Source of the DNA: Actinoplanes utahensis | GTDB taxonomy: Bacteria > Actinomycetota > Actinomycetes > Mycobacteriales > Micromonosporaceae | Assembly (NCBI RefSeq): GCF_016862455.1 | Contig: NZ_BOMZ01000036.1 | Span: forward strand, 100,596 to 164,595 | Reading direction: 5' to 3' | DNA: 64,000 nt | In this document: one piece after another, positions 33,288 to 42,434 of the stretch | Position numbering within the stretch: the first letter of the stretch is position 1 | How the letters are laid out: each line of letters opens with the position of its first letter | The notes under the pieces: generated by a model | Databases searched by the model: none | What the model was told of the DNA's origin: nothing | What the model saw: only the letters and a program-made list of their open reading frames with translations | Made by a program: the position numbers and the translations under genes

Positions 33288-34934
33288 ATGAAACGATCTA
33301 CCGTGCTGAGTCTCTCCGCGATCGCCGGTGTCGCGGTCGTCGGCGGAGCGCTCGCGATCGGCCTCCCCCAGGAGAACGCCAGCGCCGCCACCAACGTCGC
33401 CACCGGCTTCGCGAGCCAGAACGGCGGCACCACCGGCGGCGCCGGCGGCGCGGTCGTCAAGGCCACCACCGGCACCCAGATCCACGAGGCGCTGTGCAAG
33501 CGCGCCGCGGCCAGCACCCCGATCACCATCCAGGTCGAGGGCACGATCAACCACGGCAACACCGCCAAGGTCTCCGGCAGCAGCTGCAACACCGCGGCTG
33601 GCCTGATCGAGCTCAAGGGCGTCAGCAACGTCACGATCGTCGGTGTCGGCGCCGGCGCGACCTTCGACCAGCTGGGCATCCACATCCGGGACTCCAGCAA
33701 CATCGTGATCCAGAACGTGACGATCCAGAACGTCAAGAAGTCCGGGTCGCCGCTGTCCAACGGCGGTGACGCCATCAGCATGGAGAGCACCGTCCGCAAC
33801 GTGTGGGTGGACCACTCGACGCTCGTCGCCTCCGGCGGCGAATCGGCCGGCTTCGACGGCCTGTTCGACATGAAGGACGACACCCAGTACGTGACGCTGT
33901 CCTACAGCATCCTGCGCAACTCCGGCCGCGGCGGCCTGATCGGCTCCAGCGAGACCGACACCGGGAACAGCTTCATCACGTTCCACCACAACAAGTACGA
34001 GAACCTCGACTCGCGTACGCCGCTGCTGCGTGGCGGTGTCGCCCACATGTACAACAACCACTACCTGAAGCTGAACGAGTCCGGCATCAACGCGCGGGCC
34101 GGCGCCAAGGCGAAGGTGGAGAACAACTACTTCCAGAACTCCAAGGACGTGCTCGGCACGTTCTACACCGCCGCGGCGGGCACCTGGCAGACCGCCGGCA
34201 ACGTGCTCGACAACGTGACCTGGTCGGCGAAGGGCACCGAGTACAACCCGGCCGGCCCGAGCATGGCCTCGACGACCACCGTCGCCGTTCCGTACACCGC
34301 CGTCCTGGACAGCGCGGCCTGCGTGCCGTCGATCGTCGCCGCGACCGCCGGCGCCGGCACCGGCCTGAAGGTGTCCGACGGCAAGTGCGCGGTGACCGCC
34401 AACCCGACGGCGACCGCCACCACCAGCCCCACGAAGGCGCCGACCACCAGCCCCACGAAGGCGCCGACCACCAGCCCCACGAAGGCGCCGACCACCAGCC
34501 CCACCACCGCGCCCACCAAGGCGCCGACCGCGGCCCCGACGACCAGCCCGTCGGCTTCGGCGAGCCAGCCCACCGGCGCCAACCTGAGCCTGGTCGGCAG
34601 CGCCGACGGTTCCAGCAAGATGAGCGGCACCAGCTTCGGCTACGTCAAGGACGGCAAGACCACCACCTACTGGTCGCCGAACGGCACCACCGGTGAGGTC
34701 TCGATCAAGTGGGGCACGGCCACCAAGGTCGCCCGGATCAACATCGTTCCGGCGTCCGGCTCCTCGATCGGCGCCTACCAGGTCGTCAACGGCTCCACCG
34801 GCGCGGTCCTGAAGTCCGGCACCGGCGCGGGCGTCATCACCTTCCCGGCGACGTCGCTGACCAAGCTCACCTTCAAGATCACCAGCTCGACCACTACCCC
34901 GAAGATCGCGGAGTTCCAGACCTTCGCCTCCTGA
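33288..34934 (+). CDS. Secreted pectate lyase (PL1) with a threonine/proline linker and C-terminal beta domain
   Basis: 548 residues from ATG 33288. The signal peptide is residues 1-33 (STVLSLSAIAGVAVVGGALA, then ASAA). A PL1 right-handed beta-helix covers about 40-345, with the conserved NVWVDHSTL, FDMKDDTQYVTLSYS and RTPLLRGGVAHMYNNH; the D and R residues in these motifs bind calcium and abstract the proton in the family. A low-complexity TSPTKAP linker (about 378-422) leads to a C-terminal 120-residue beta-sandwich that looks like a carbohydrate-binding or discoidin-like module (TTYWSPNGTTGEVSIKWG). It cleaves polygalacturonate by beta-elimination outside the cell. Confidence 0.9.
   Translation: MKRSTVLSLSAIAGVAVVGGALAIGLPQENASAATNVATGFASQNGGTTGGAGGAVVKATTGTQIHEALCKRAAASTPITIQVEGTINHGNTAKVSGSSCNTAAGLIELKGVSNVTIVGVGAGATFDQLGIHIRDSSNIVIQNVTIQNVKKSGSPLSNGGDAISMESTVRNVWVDHSTLVASGGESAGFDGLFDMKDDTQYVTLSYSILRNSGRGGLIGSSETDTGNSFITFHHNKYENLDSRTPLLRGGVAHMYNNHYLKLNESGINARAGAKAKVENNYFQNSKDVLGTFYTAAAGTWQTAGNVLDNVTWSAKGTEYNPAGPSMASTTTVAVPYTAVLDSAACVPSIVAATAGAGTGLKVSDGKCAVTANPTATATTSPTKAPTTSPTKAPTTSPTKAPTTSPTTAPTKAPTAAPTTSPSASASQPTGANLSLVGSADGSSKMSGTSFGYVKDGKTTTYWSPNGTTGEVSIKWGTATKVARINIVPASGSSIGAYQVVNGSTGAVLKSGTGAGVITFPATSLTKLTFKITSSTTTPKIAEFQTFAS
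34419..34505 (+). repeat. Three and a half 24-base tandem units in the pectate lyase linker
   Basis: Near-identical units ACCACCAGCCCC-ACGAAGGCGCCG start at 34419, 34443 and 34467, with a partial fourth from 34491. Each encodes TTSPTKAP. Copy number can change in steps of eight residues without shifting the frame. Confidence 0.85.
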
Positions 34935-34940
34935 TTCCAT

Positions 34941-34984
34941 GGGCCCGGCTCGTCGCAACGGTTCGGTTGCGACGAGCCGGGCCC
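34941..34984 (+). terminator. Perfect 19-bp hairpin terminator
   Basis: The left arm GGGCCCGGCTCGTCGCAAC (34941-34959) and right arm GTTGCGACGAGCCGGGCCC (34966-34984) pair fully around a 6-base loop, 7 bases after the pectate lyase stop. Confidence 0.85.
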
Positions 34985-35063
34985 GACTCGTCCTTTCGCC
35001 CGATATCCCATTCGTGATCATCGAGATAGCCTCGCGTCGAACTCGACGACCCACGGGGGCAGC

Positions 35064-37574
35064 ATGGGCACCAAGAGGATCGGCGCGGCGGCACTCGCCG
35101 CGCTGACCGGCACCACCGTTCTGACCTTCGGCACTGCCGCACCATCACTCGCCGACACGAGCGACTTCATCAAGATCACCTCGGTCGGCGACATGCTGGT
35201 CGACGGTGTCCACGACCGCGTCTTCATCACCGACTGGAAGGCCGGCAAGGTCCTAGCGACCGACTACTCCGGTAAAGAGGTCGGCAGCGCGCTCGTCGAC
35301 AACGCGACGAACCTGGCGCTCTCCACCGACTCGTCGCAGCTCTATGTGACCTCCCCCAGCGGCCAGGCCGTCGTCGCGCTCGACACCGTCACTCTGGCGC
35401 AAAAAGAGAAGCTTTCCACCGGCGGTGTCGCACCGATGGACGTGGCCGTTGCCGGCGGCCGGATCTGGTTCTCCTACCGGCACCTCGACGGTACGACCGG
35501 CAACCTCGGCACAATCGATCCGTCCGCCGAAACTCCCACCGCAGTGCTGGACCGCTTCAAAACCGGTTACCCCGGCATTTCGGAGATCGCACTCGCGTCC
35601 GCCTCTGCCGCCCCGAACCGGCTCGGTGTGGCCACCCACACCAAGAGCGCCATTCTTGAGGTCTCCGGGGACACTGCCACGACCGTGGCGTCCGTCGCGA
35701 CCAACCTGGACGTCGGCGATCTGGCGATGTCCCCGGACGGCAACCGGATCGCCACAGTCATCGGCGAGGACTATGCGGTGACGCTGCGCGACGTCGGTGA
35801 CATGGCAGCCGCGCGGAGCCTGACGATCGACCCGTACCCGGTCGCTGTGGATTTCGCCGGTGACGGCACCCTCGCCACCGGCAGTTCCATCCACTACGAC
35901 GGCGTCGACCTACAGACGTTCACCGCGGCCGGCGAAACGATCAACAAGATCGAGAACGTTCCGGGTAAAGTGCAGGCGCACGGCGTGGCTTGGGAGCCGG
36001 ATGGTGACCGGCTTTTCAGCCTCACGATGGACATGTCGGGCGACGTCAGTCTGAGCACCTCGTCGAGCGTGAAGTTCGCCGCGTCCCAGATCATCCTCGC
36101 CGACACGCCGTCGGCGGTTCCCGGCGCACCGATCACCGTCGCTGGCAGATTGACGTCGACGGTGTCGCTGCCCACGGGCACCGTGGTCTCGATCTCGCGC
36201 TCCGGCACCGGGCTGGGCACCGCCGCAGTCGGCCCGGACGGCGCTTTCACCTTCACCGACAGCCCTCCGGCTGCCGACAAGGCGACCTATGAGGTCTCGT
36301 ATGCCGGTGACGGCAACCATGCACCGGCCACTGCGACCACCTCGGTGGGAATCGCTCGGGTCGCGGCGAATCTGACGCTGTCCAGCCCGTCGACGGCGAT
36401 TCCGGGCGCGGCAATCACCATCGCCGGATCGATCACGTCGACGGTGTCGCTGCCCGCCGGGACCAAGGTCGCGGTCACCCGCGGTCAGGCCTCCCTGGGC
36501 ACCATCCCGGTCACGGCGGACGGCACGTTCGCCGTCACCAACACCCTGCCCGCTGCCGAGGGCAAGCTGACCTATCAGTTCTCGTACGCCGGAGCCAGCA
36601 CCCATCTGCCCTCCACCGCAACAGCAACGGTAAACGTCTCCCGTAAGGCGTCCGTGCTGAAGCTGTCCGGGCCTGCCTCCGCGCCCCGCGCCAAGGCACT
36701 CACCATCAGTGGCAGCCTCACCTCCCCGCTGTCGCTGCCGGCCGGGGCGAAGGTGTGGGTCACCCGGACCGACCTGGACTCACCGGCTGGCGTCTCGCTG
36801 GGCCTCAAGCCGGTCTGGAGCAACGGCGGGTTCGCTTTCACCGACACCCCGCAGGCCGGTGGCACGGTCACCTACCGGGTCTCCTACGCCGGGGACGCCA
36901 CGCGCGCCCCGGCGTTGGCGGCCAAGGCGATCGCCGTCTCCCGGGCCGCCCCTGCCATGTCGCTGAACAACCACGGAAGGGTGTATGCGTACGGCCAGAC
37001 GGTCGCCTTCACCGCACACCTCGGCACCACCTACAAGAACCGGACCGTGGAAATCTGGGCCGACCCGGCCGGCAACGACCAGGCCCGGCGCTTGGTCAAG
37101 CGTGTCCCGGTGAACAGCGCCGGCAACATCGCCGCAAGCCTTCAGCTGACCCGTAACACCACGGTGAGCGCGGTATTCACTGGAGACGCCCGGTACGCCC
37201 CGCGAACCGTGACCGCGACCGTCGGCACCCGGGTCGCCGTCTCGGTCAACCCGGTCAGCGCCTACGGGACGAAAAAGATCAGCGGCATCACGTACTACGC
37301 CTACCGTGACACCAAGTACGCGACCTTGGATCTATATGTGGGCAACAACCGCAGCACGCGGAATCTGTACTTCGTGATGCAGGAATACGTCAACGGTAAG
37401 TGGCAGACCGTGCAGACCGAGTACTTCCTCGGCGACGAACGGCTCTACATGCGCGGTACCGGCTTGGCCGGGGTCAGGATGCGCGCCGCCGCCGCCTACA
37501 TCTCGGGTACGTCCGGTGACAGCCTGAACGTCACCACGTGGTCGCCGTACAGGTACTTCACCTTCACCAAGTAA
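35064..37574 (+). CDS. Secreted protein with N-terminal beta-propeller and Ig-like repeats
   Basis: 836 residues from ATG 35064 (CGGGGGC upstream). The signal peptide ends at about residue 30 (TAAPSLAD). Residues 30-345 contain blades of a YncE/WD-like beta-propeller: HDRVFITDWKAGKVLATD, SQLYVTSPSGQAVVALD, NRIATVIGEDYAVTL. Residues about 345-640 hold three bacterial Ig-like domains with near-identical openings (GAPITVAGRLTSTVSLP, GAAITIAGSITSTVSLP, KALTISGSLTSPLSLP) and YxxSYAGDxxHAPA endings. A C-terminal beta domain follows. The repeats suggest an adhesin or wall-associated scaffold. No catalytic motif is seen. Confidence 0.8.
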   Translation: MGTKRIGAAALAALTGTTVLTFGTAAPSLADTSDFIKITSVGDMLVDGVHDRVFITDWKAGKVLATDYSGKEVGSALVDNATNLALSTDSSQLYVTSPSGQAVVALDTVTLAQKEKLSTGGVAPMDVAVAGGRIWFSYRHLDGTTGNLGTIDPSAETPTAVLDRFKTGYPGISEIALASASAAPNRLGVATHTKSAILEVSGDTATTVASVATNLDVGDLAMSPDGNRIATVIGEDYAVTLRDVGDMAAARSLTIDPYPVAVDFAGDGTLATGSSIHYDGVDLQTFTAAGETINKIENVPGKVQAHGVAWEPDGDRLFSLTMDMSGDVSLSTSSSVKFAASQIILADTPSAVPGAPITVAGRLTSTVSLPTGTVVSISRSGTGLGTAAVGPDGAFTFTDSPPAADKATYEVSYAGDGNHAPATATTSVGIARVAANLTLSSPSTAIPGAAITIAGSITSTVSLPAGTKVAVTRGQASLGTIPVTADGTFAVTNTLPAAEGKLTYQFSYAGASTHLPSTATATVNVSRKASVLKLSGPASAPRAKALTISGSLTSPLSLPAGAKVWVTRTDLDSPAGVSLGLKPVWSNGGFAFTDTPQAGGTVTYRVSYAGDATRAPALAAKAIAVSRAAPAMSLNNHGRVYAYGQTVAFTAHLGTTYKNRTVEIWADPAGNDQARRLVKRVPVNSAGNIAASLQLTRNTTVSAVFTGDARYAPRTVTATVGTRVAVSVNPVSAYGTKKISGITYYAYRDTKYATLDLYVGNNRSTRNLYFVMQEYVNGKWQTVQTEYFLGDERLYMRGTGLAGVRMRAAAAYISGTSGDSLNVTTWSPYRYFTFTK

Positions 37575-37588
37575 CACCGCAAGCGATG

Positions 37589-37619
37589 TGACCGGGCCTC
37601 CCTCGCGGAGGCCCGGTCA
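37589..37619. terminator. Bidirectional 13-bp hairpin terminator
   Basis: TGACCGGGCCTCC (37589-37601), loop CTCGC, GGAGGCCCGGTCA (37607-37619), then TTCTCTTT on the plus strand. It sits at the tail-to-tail junction of the propeller/Ig gene and a membrane-protein gene. Confidence 0.8.
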
Positions 37620-38000
37620 TTCTCTTTCCGCCGGTACGCCTGCCCGGGTGTGCCGGCGCACCAGCAGCACCGACTCGACGACCATGGTCAGCACGGTGAG
37701 GCCCGCGGCGACCGGAAACGCCAGCGCCGAATTCGCGGTGATCCACGGGCCCAGCCCGTCGGCGCCGTCCACCCGCCCGGTGAAGGCGGCGACGCCGTGG
37801 CAGTCGCTCCCCACACACGACCGGGCGGCCTCACGCGCCTCGGAGAAGGTCAGGACGAGGCCGAGCACACCCCCGCCGATCGCCGCCGCCGGAGCGAGCA
37901 GAGCGAACCACAGCCGGTACGTCCGGTCCCGCCACCAGCTGCGCGCCCACATCACCACGATCAGGGCGGTCAGGGCCCACTGCATCCACGGGTACGACAT
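37617..38000 (-). CDS. Small membrane protein, unknown
   Basis: 127 residues from ATG 38000; a GTG two codons upstream (38006) is an alternative, and no strong ribosome site decides it. Three membrane helices: MQWALTALIVVMWA, WFALLAPAAAIGGGVLGLVL and ALAFPVAAGLTVLTMVVESVLLV. A loop between helices 2 and 3 carries a CVGSDC pair that could form an extracytoplasmic disulfide. The C-terminus is charged. No family recognised. It lies 32 bases downstream of the PL9 gene stop on the same strand. Confidence 0.6.
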   Translation of the reverse strand: MSYPWMQWALTALIVVMWARSWWRDRTYRLWFALLAPAAAIGGGVLGLVLTFSEAREAARSCVGSDCHGVAAFTGRVDGADGLGPWITANSALAFPVAAGLTVLTMVVESVLLVRRHTRAGVPAERE

Positions 38001-38032
38001 CACCGGCACGATGCCACACCGGTCAAAGACGG

Positions 38033-39250
38033 TCAGATCTTCGCGCCGACCGCCTTGCCGTTGGCCGGAACCAGGAACGCCGAGTTCGCGATCGTGCCGT
38101 CGGCGGCTCGGGCGCCGGTGATGACGGATGTGCTGGTGCTCGTCAGGGTCCAGGTGCCGCCGATGTTCCACGAGTTGCCGGAGGCGGTGGACTTGCCGAG
38201 GGCGACAGCGGTCGCATTGCCGGCGGCGAGGTTCGCGGTGAGCTTGGCGGTCGAGCCGCCGTCGAAGTCGAAACCGGTCTTGGCGTTCTTGTACGCCGTC
38301 GCCCGCTTCACCACGATCGCCCCGGTGTTGCCGTTGTCGGTGAACCCGTGCGCGGCGTTGCTGAACGCCATGGTGTTGCTGACGGCGTGCGCGGCGGCCG
38401 GCCCGGTTCCGCCGCTGCCGCCCAGCTTGAACCCGTTGCCGTCACCGGAGAAGTTCGGCACGTTCCAGCGGTTGTACCCGTTGCCGTACACGATGGAGTT
38501 CTCGATCGTGATCGGCGAGGTGAAGTTCCACGCGTCGAAGCCGTCGTCGATGTTGTTCCAGAGGCGGGCGCCGCGCACGATGTTGCCGGTGCCGCCGCCC
38601 TCCTTGATGCCGAGGCCGTCGGCGCTCTCCCCGTTCTTGCGCGGGTCCCGGTTGCCGTGGCTGTCCAGGTTGAGGATCAGGTTGTTCGCCGAGGCGCCCT
38701 GCAACTGGAACCCGGTCTCGTAGTTGTCGCGGGTGACGAGGCGGTCGAACGTGTTGCCGGTGCACTTGTTGCAGTAGATCCCGTACGGCCCGTGCGCGAT
38801 CTCCAGCCCGACCAGCTTCCAGTACGACGCCTCCATGTGGATCGCGCCGCGCTGCGCTGCCGGGATCGTCGAGCCGACCGCGCCCGGCGTGTACCCGAGC
38901 GCCTCCCCGTCGATGACCACCTTCTCGCTGCCGTACCGGGTGAGGGTGATCGGCGCGGCGGCGGTTCCGCTCTTGGTGATCTGGATGTTCGTCTTGAGCG
39001 CGTACGTGCCGCCGCGCACCGCCACGGTGCCTCCGGCGGAGACTGCGCCGATCGCCTTCTGGATGGTGGCGAACGGGGCGGCGAGGGTGCCGGCGTTGCT
39101 GTCGCTGCCATTAGTGGCCACGTAGTAGGTGGTGGCGGTCGCGGCATCGGCGGTCCTGATCGCGGCGATGCCCGCGCCTATGACGGTCGCCACAGAGGCC
39201 GCCACGACTGCGACTTTACGTAGCGGGCCGCGCGGGCTTTTCGAGGTCAT
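38033..39250 (-). CDS. Secreted pectate lyase, PL9 family (right-handed beta-helix)
   Basis: 405 residues from ATG 39250 with AAGGAGA 5 bases upstream. The signal peptide is about residues 1-36 (VAVVAASVATVIGAGIAA ... ADA). The mature protein begins TYYVATNGSDSNAGTLAAP, typical of PL9/DUF1565 helices. The PL9 core is visible: SADGLGIKEGGGTGNIVRG, RLWNNIDDGFDAWNFTSP and VYGNGYNRWNVP, which include the aspartates and lysine used by this family for calcium binding and proton abstraction. A CNKC pair precedes the core. It complements the PL1 enzyme on pectin. It is transcribed divergently from the TTG-start secreted protein. Confidence 0.88.
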   Translation of the reverse strand: MTSKSPRGPLRKVAVVAASVATVIGAGIAAIRTADAATATTYYVATNGSDSNAGTLAAPFATIQKAIGAVSAGGTVAVRGGTYALKTNIQITKSGTAAAPITLTRYGSEKVVIDGEALGYTPGAVGSTIPAAQRGAIHMEASYWKLVGLEIAHGPYGIYCNKCTGNTFDRLVTRDNYETGFQLQGASANNLILNLDSHGNRDPRKNGESADGLGIKEGGGTGNIVRGARLWNNIDDGFDAWNFTSPITIENSIVYGNGYNRWNVPNFSGDGNGFKLGGSGGTGPAAAHAVSNTMAFSNAAHGFTDNGNTGAIVVKRATAYKNAKTGFDFDGGSTAKLTANLAAGNATAVALGKSTASGNSWNIGGTWTLTSTSTSVITGARAADGTIANSAFLVPANGKAVGAKI

Positions 39251-39411
39251 CAGGTCTCCTTGGTCACGGTCGGTGTCACCCGTACCAGTGGCCCTGATGA
39301 TCGAAAAGGTTGCGCGGCACGAAGGCCCAAAAGATCGTCCACTTTGCATACGATCATCCGGTCGCAGTGATCACCTTCTGTGCCTGCGGCGTAACTGAAC
39401 GGGGAAATTCG

Positions 39412-41172
39412 TTGCGCAGATCGCTCTGGGCCCGCCTCGGGTTCGCCATCCTGTCCGGAGTCCTGACCACCACCGCACTGACCGCGCCCGCCACCGCCGC
39501 CGAAACCGGCGTCATCACCGGCACCCTCACCGACCGGTCCGGCCGGCCCGTGTTTTTCGCCGTCGTCTCGATCGAGAGCGTCGACGGCAGCACCCGATAC
39601 GGCACCGGCTCCGGGATGGGCGGCGACTATCGGACGGAAGTCCAGCCCGGCACCTACCGGGTTTCGTTCCAGTGGCAGGCATTGACCCAGTGGGCGCATC
39701 AGCAGGTCGACGTCAATCAGGCGACCACCATCACGGTCGCCGCGGGCGAGACCGTCCAGGTCGACGACCAATTGGTGCCGACCGGCATCCTGAGCGGTCA
39801 TCTCACCAGGACGGACGGAACCCCGCTGGCGCGCGAGGGGGTGACCCTCTGGCGTGACGACGCGGTCGTGACCTCCACCCAAGCCGACACGGTCGGCTTC
39901 TACCGTTTCCTCGGGGTGCTCCCCGGCGAGTACCGGGTTCAGTTCGGTTCCGAGTACATCCCTGGCAGGTTCACCGTCGCTGCGGACACGACCACCACGG
40001 CAGACGGCGTCCTCACACCGCCCCAGCCGGAACCACCGAAGACGATACTGGTGGTGAAGGCGGTCGACTCGGTCACCAACGCACCGGTAACCGACTTCTG
40101 CATACAGGTGGACATCATGTCCGCTGGCCAGGTCTGCACCGACACCGATACCGTCAAGGCCACTGGGACTCGCGCCGGGCAGGCCGTCATCCGTGTGTGG
40201 CAACGGCAAAACGGGTCCAACCTCCACCTGCCCAAGGACGGCGTGACCGCCACCCTGACCGCCGATGAGACGACCACGGTAACCGTGCCGATGGATCTCG
40301 GTGGGCAGGTCGCTTTCACCGCCACCGGCCCTTATGAGCTTCCGGTCCAAGTCTGCTACGAGCTCCAGACACTCGGTCGCCCGGAACTCGTCGGCAGTGG
40401 CTGCAAACGGGGTTACAGCAAGGGCATGCTTGATCAACCGGTCCCTGCAGGCACCTACACGGTGTTCGTCAGGTCGGCACAACAAGGCTTCGGCCACCAG
40501 TGGCTCGGCAAGTCCGGCGGCACCGGTGACCAGCGGAATGCCGCCCAGATCACCGTCAAGCCGGGCGAGATCGTCGAGGCTCCTGCCATTCACCTCGACG
40601 AGGCCTCGTCCATCTCCGGAGTGGTGACCGATCCCAGCGGCAAACCGCTGAGCGGGGTCGGCGTCGACTACAGTGCCCTGCCCGGTTTTCAGGGCGCCTC
40701 GCCGGCGGCTCGCACGGATGCCTCCGGGCGGTACGTCATCGACGACCTCGGGCCTTACGCCTGGCCGTTGCTCTTCGCCCCGGCAGCCGAATACCCCTAT
40801 CAGTGGTCCGGGAACACCAGCAACCGCTTCCAGGCCACCCAGATCCCGATCGCGGAAACCGTCTCCTACGACATCACGCTGCGGAAAGGTTCCACGTTGA
40901 GCGGCGCGATCATCTCGGGATCGTGGCAGGTTGGCCTGACGGCACACAACGCGATCACCGGTGACGTGGTCGGCGTCTTTTATGAATTTGACCCGGCGAG
41001 CAACGTGACGTCGTACCGGATTCCGCTGATGGGCGGTCAGCAGGTGAAACTCCGGTGGAACATGTCCCCGGTCATTGGAACCTGGCACTCGGGCGCCACC
41101 GACATCAGCACCGCTCGAAAGATCAGCATCCCGCGCAGCGGCGTGAAGACGCTGAACCTGACAGTGCCCTGA
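39412..41172 (+). CDS. Secreted protein with carboxypeptidase-regulatory-like beta domains
   Basis: 586 residues from TTG 39412, chosen because GGGGAAA lies 4 bases upstream and because the signal peptide starts right there (LRRSLWARLGFAILSGVLTTTALTAP). The mature part is a chain of transthyretin-like CarboxypepD_reg/SdrD-B folds: TGTLTDRSGRPVFFAVVSIE, SGHLTRTDGTPLAREGVTL, SGVVTDPSGKPLSGVGVDY, each ending in xGxYRxxxxPGxY. It has six cysteines in scattered pairs. No enzyme motif is present; it is likely a wall-surface stalk or adhesin. A strong terminator follows the stop. Confidence 0.75.
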   Translation: MRRSLWARLGFAILSGVLTTTALTAPATAAETGVITGTLTDRSGRPVFFAVVSIESVDGSTRYGTGSGMGGDYRTEVQPGTYRVSFQWQALTQWAHQQVDVNQATTITVAAGETVQVDDQLVPTGILSGHLTRTDGTPLAREGVTLWRDDAVVTSTQADTVGFYRFLGVLPGEYRVQFGSEYIPGRFTVAADTTTTADGVLTPPQPEPPKTILVVKAVDSVTNAPVTDFCIQVDIMSAGQVCTDTDTVKATGTRAGQAVIRVWQRQNGSNLHLPKDGVTATLTADETTTVTVPMDLGGQVAFTATGPYELPVQVCYELQTLGRPELVGSGCKRGYSKGMLDQPVPAGTYTVFVRSAQQGFGHQWLGKSGGTGDQRNAAQITVKPGEIVEAPAIHLDEASSISGVVTDPSGKPLSGVGVDYSALPGFQGASPAARTDASGRYVIDDLGPYAWPLLFAPAAEYPYQWSGNTSNRFQATQIPIAETVSYDITLRKGSTLSGAIISGSWQVGLTAHNAITGDVVGVFYEFDPASNVTSYRIPLMGGQQVKLRWNMSPVIGTWHSGATDISTARKISIPRSGVKTLNLTVP

Positions 41173-41177
41173 TGAAA

Positions 41178-41219
41178 CGCGAACGCGCGGCTGCCCTGCT
41201 GGGCAGCCGCGCGTTCGCG
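41178..41219. terminator. Perfect 19-bp bidirectional hairpin
   Basis: CGCGAACGCGCGGCTGCCC (41178-41196), loop TGCT, GGGCAGCCGCGCGTTCGCG (41201-41219). It lies between convergent stops of the beta-domain protein and the first chitinase. Confidence 0.85.
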
Positions 41220-41226
41220 GGTCGGG

Positions 41227-42420
41227 TCAGAAGCCGGCGCTCACCCGGGTGAACTCCCAGTCGGCCTGGGCGATGCCGGAGCAGTTGCTGACCACGCCGC
41301 CACCGGCGCAGCCGCGGTCCCGGTTGACCGCCCAGAAGGAGAACCGGGCCAGGCCCTTGCTCTTGGCGTAGTCACGGATCCGGGTCCAGGTCTCGACCGT
41401 GGTGACCTCCTGCTGGTCGGAGAGACCGTTCATGCCGGAGATGCCGATCCGGGCGTACGCCTGGGCGTCGGTGTATCCGAACGTCGACTTCAGCACGTTC
41501 TTCAGGCCCTCGGTGGCGCCGACGGTGGAGCCGTACATGTCGGCGTGGCCGCTGAAGTCGAACGGCATCTGGGTGAAGATGTCGATGTTCGCGCCCTTCG
41601 CCTTGGCCTGCTGGATCAGCCGGACGCCGTGCGCGTTCGGGCCGGTCGGCGTGGTGCCGAAGGTCAGGATGGTCTTCACGCCGGGGTTGCGCTGCTTGAC
41701 GATCTTCAGCGCGTCGACGATCCGGTCGGCGACGATGTAGTTCTCGAACTCGTCGGTGTTCTCGATGTCGATGTCGATCGCCTTGAGCTGGAAGGTGTCG
41801 ATCACCTTCTGGTACGCGTCGGCGAGCGCCTCCGGCGTGGAGCAGTTCGGGCCGAGCTTGTTGCCGCTCCAGCCGCCGATCGACGGAACCACGTCGGCGC
41901 CGGCCGCCCGGATCGCCGCGATGGTGCTGGCGTGCGCCCCGCCGGTCAGGCCGGTCGAACCGTCCCACGCCGGGTTGCAGCCGTTGCTGGCCAGCACGAA
42001 CGCGATGGTGAAGGCCTTGATCCCGGTGGCGTTGACGACCGTCGCCGGGGCCGGCGGGTTGCCCCAGCCGGGGTAGATGTACGGCGCGGCGGCCATCTTG
42101 GTGCCGGTCGCCGGCGGCGGTGTCGTCGGGCCGGTGGGCGGCGGGGTGGTCGGGTCGGTGGTGCCGCCGCAGACGCCGTTGTCGGCCCAGACCGCCCACT
42201 GGCTGCTGTTGGCGGCCGGCGACTCGTTCTGCGTCCACCACTTGGCGGTGTAGTTGCGGCCGTTCTGCGAGGCCACGTTGTCCTTGACGTAGACCGCGGA
42301 CGCGCTCCACGCCGGGGCGCATGCGACCGCCGCGCTGGAGGCGGCCATCGGGAGGACGGCGGCGGCGGTGCCGAGCGCGCCGACCGAGGCCACGAGGGCG
42401 ATCTTCCTTGTCAGCTTCAT
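41227..42420 (-). CDS. Secreted GH18 chitinase with N-terminal chitin-binding module
   Basis: 397 residues from ATG 42420 (GGGG 8 bases upstream; a TTG two codons earlier is possible). After the signal peptide (to about 34) comes a CBM5/12 module: ACAPAWSASAVYVKDNVAS and YTAKWWTQNESP, with exposed tryptophans. A TPPPTGPTTPPP linker leads to a GH18 barrel with the catalytic strand AIDIDIEN (D-x-D-x-E with the acid glutamate). Strands DVVPSIGGWSGN and FSFWAVNRDRGC support the fold. It resembles ChiA/ChiC-like actinobacterial exochitinases. It is in tandem 14 bases after a second chitinase gene, which is a likely operon. Confidence 0.92.
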   Translation of the reverse strand: MKLTRKIALVASVGALGTAAAVLPMAASSAAVACAPAWSASAVYVKDNVASQNGRNYTAKWWTQNESPAANSSQWAVWADNGVCGGTTDPTTPPPTGPTTPPPATGTKMAAAPYIYPGWGNPPAPATVVNATGIKAFTIAFVLASNGCNPAWDGSTGLTGGAHASTIAAIRAAGADVVPSIGGWSGNKLGPNCSTPEALADAYQKVIDTFQLKAIDIDIENTDEFENYIVADRIVDALKIVKQRNPGVKTILTFGTTPTGPNAHGVRLIQQAKAKGANIDIFTQMPFDFSGHADMYGSTVGATEGLKNVLKSTFGYTDAQAYARIGISGMNGLSDQQEVTTVETWTRIRDYAKSKGLARFSFWAVNRDRGCAGGGVVSNCSGIAQADWEFTRVSAGF

Positions 42421-42434
42421 GTTCAAAACCCCAG

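Noticed and set aside
34163..34630. Glycine/valine/alanine-rich membrane protein on the minus strand
   Set aside because: It is the antisense image of the TSPTKAP linker repeats of the pectate lyase.
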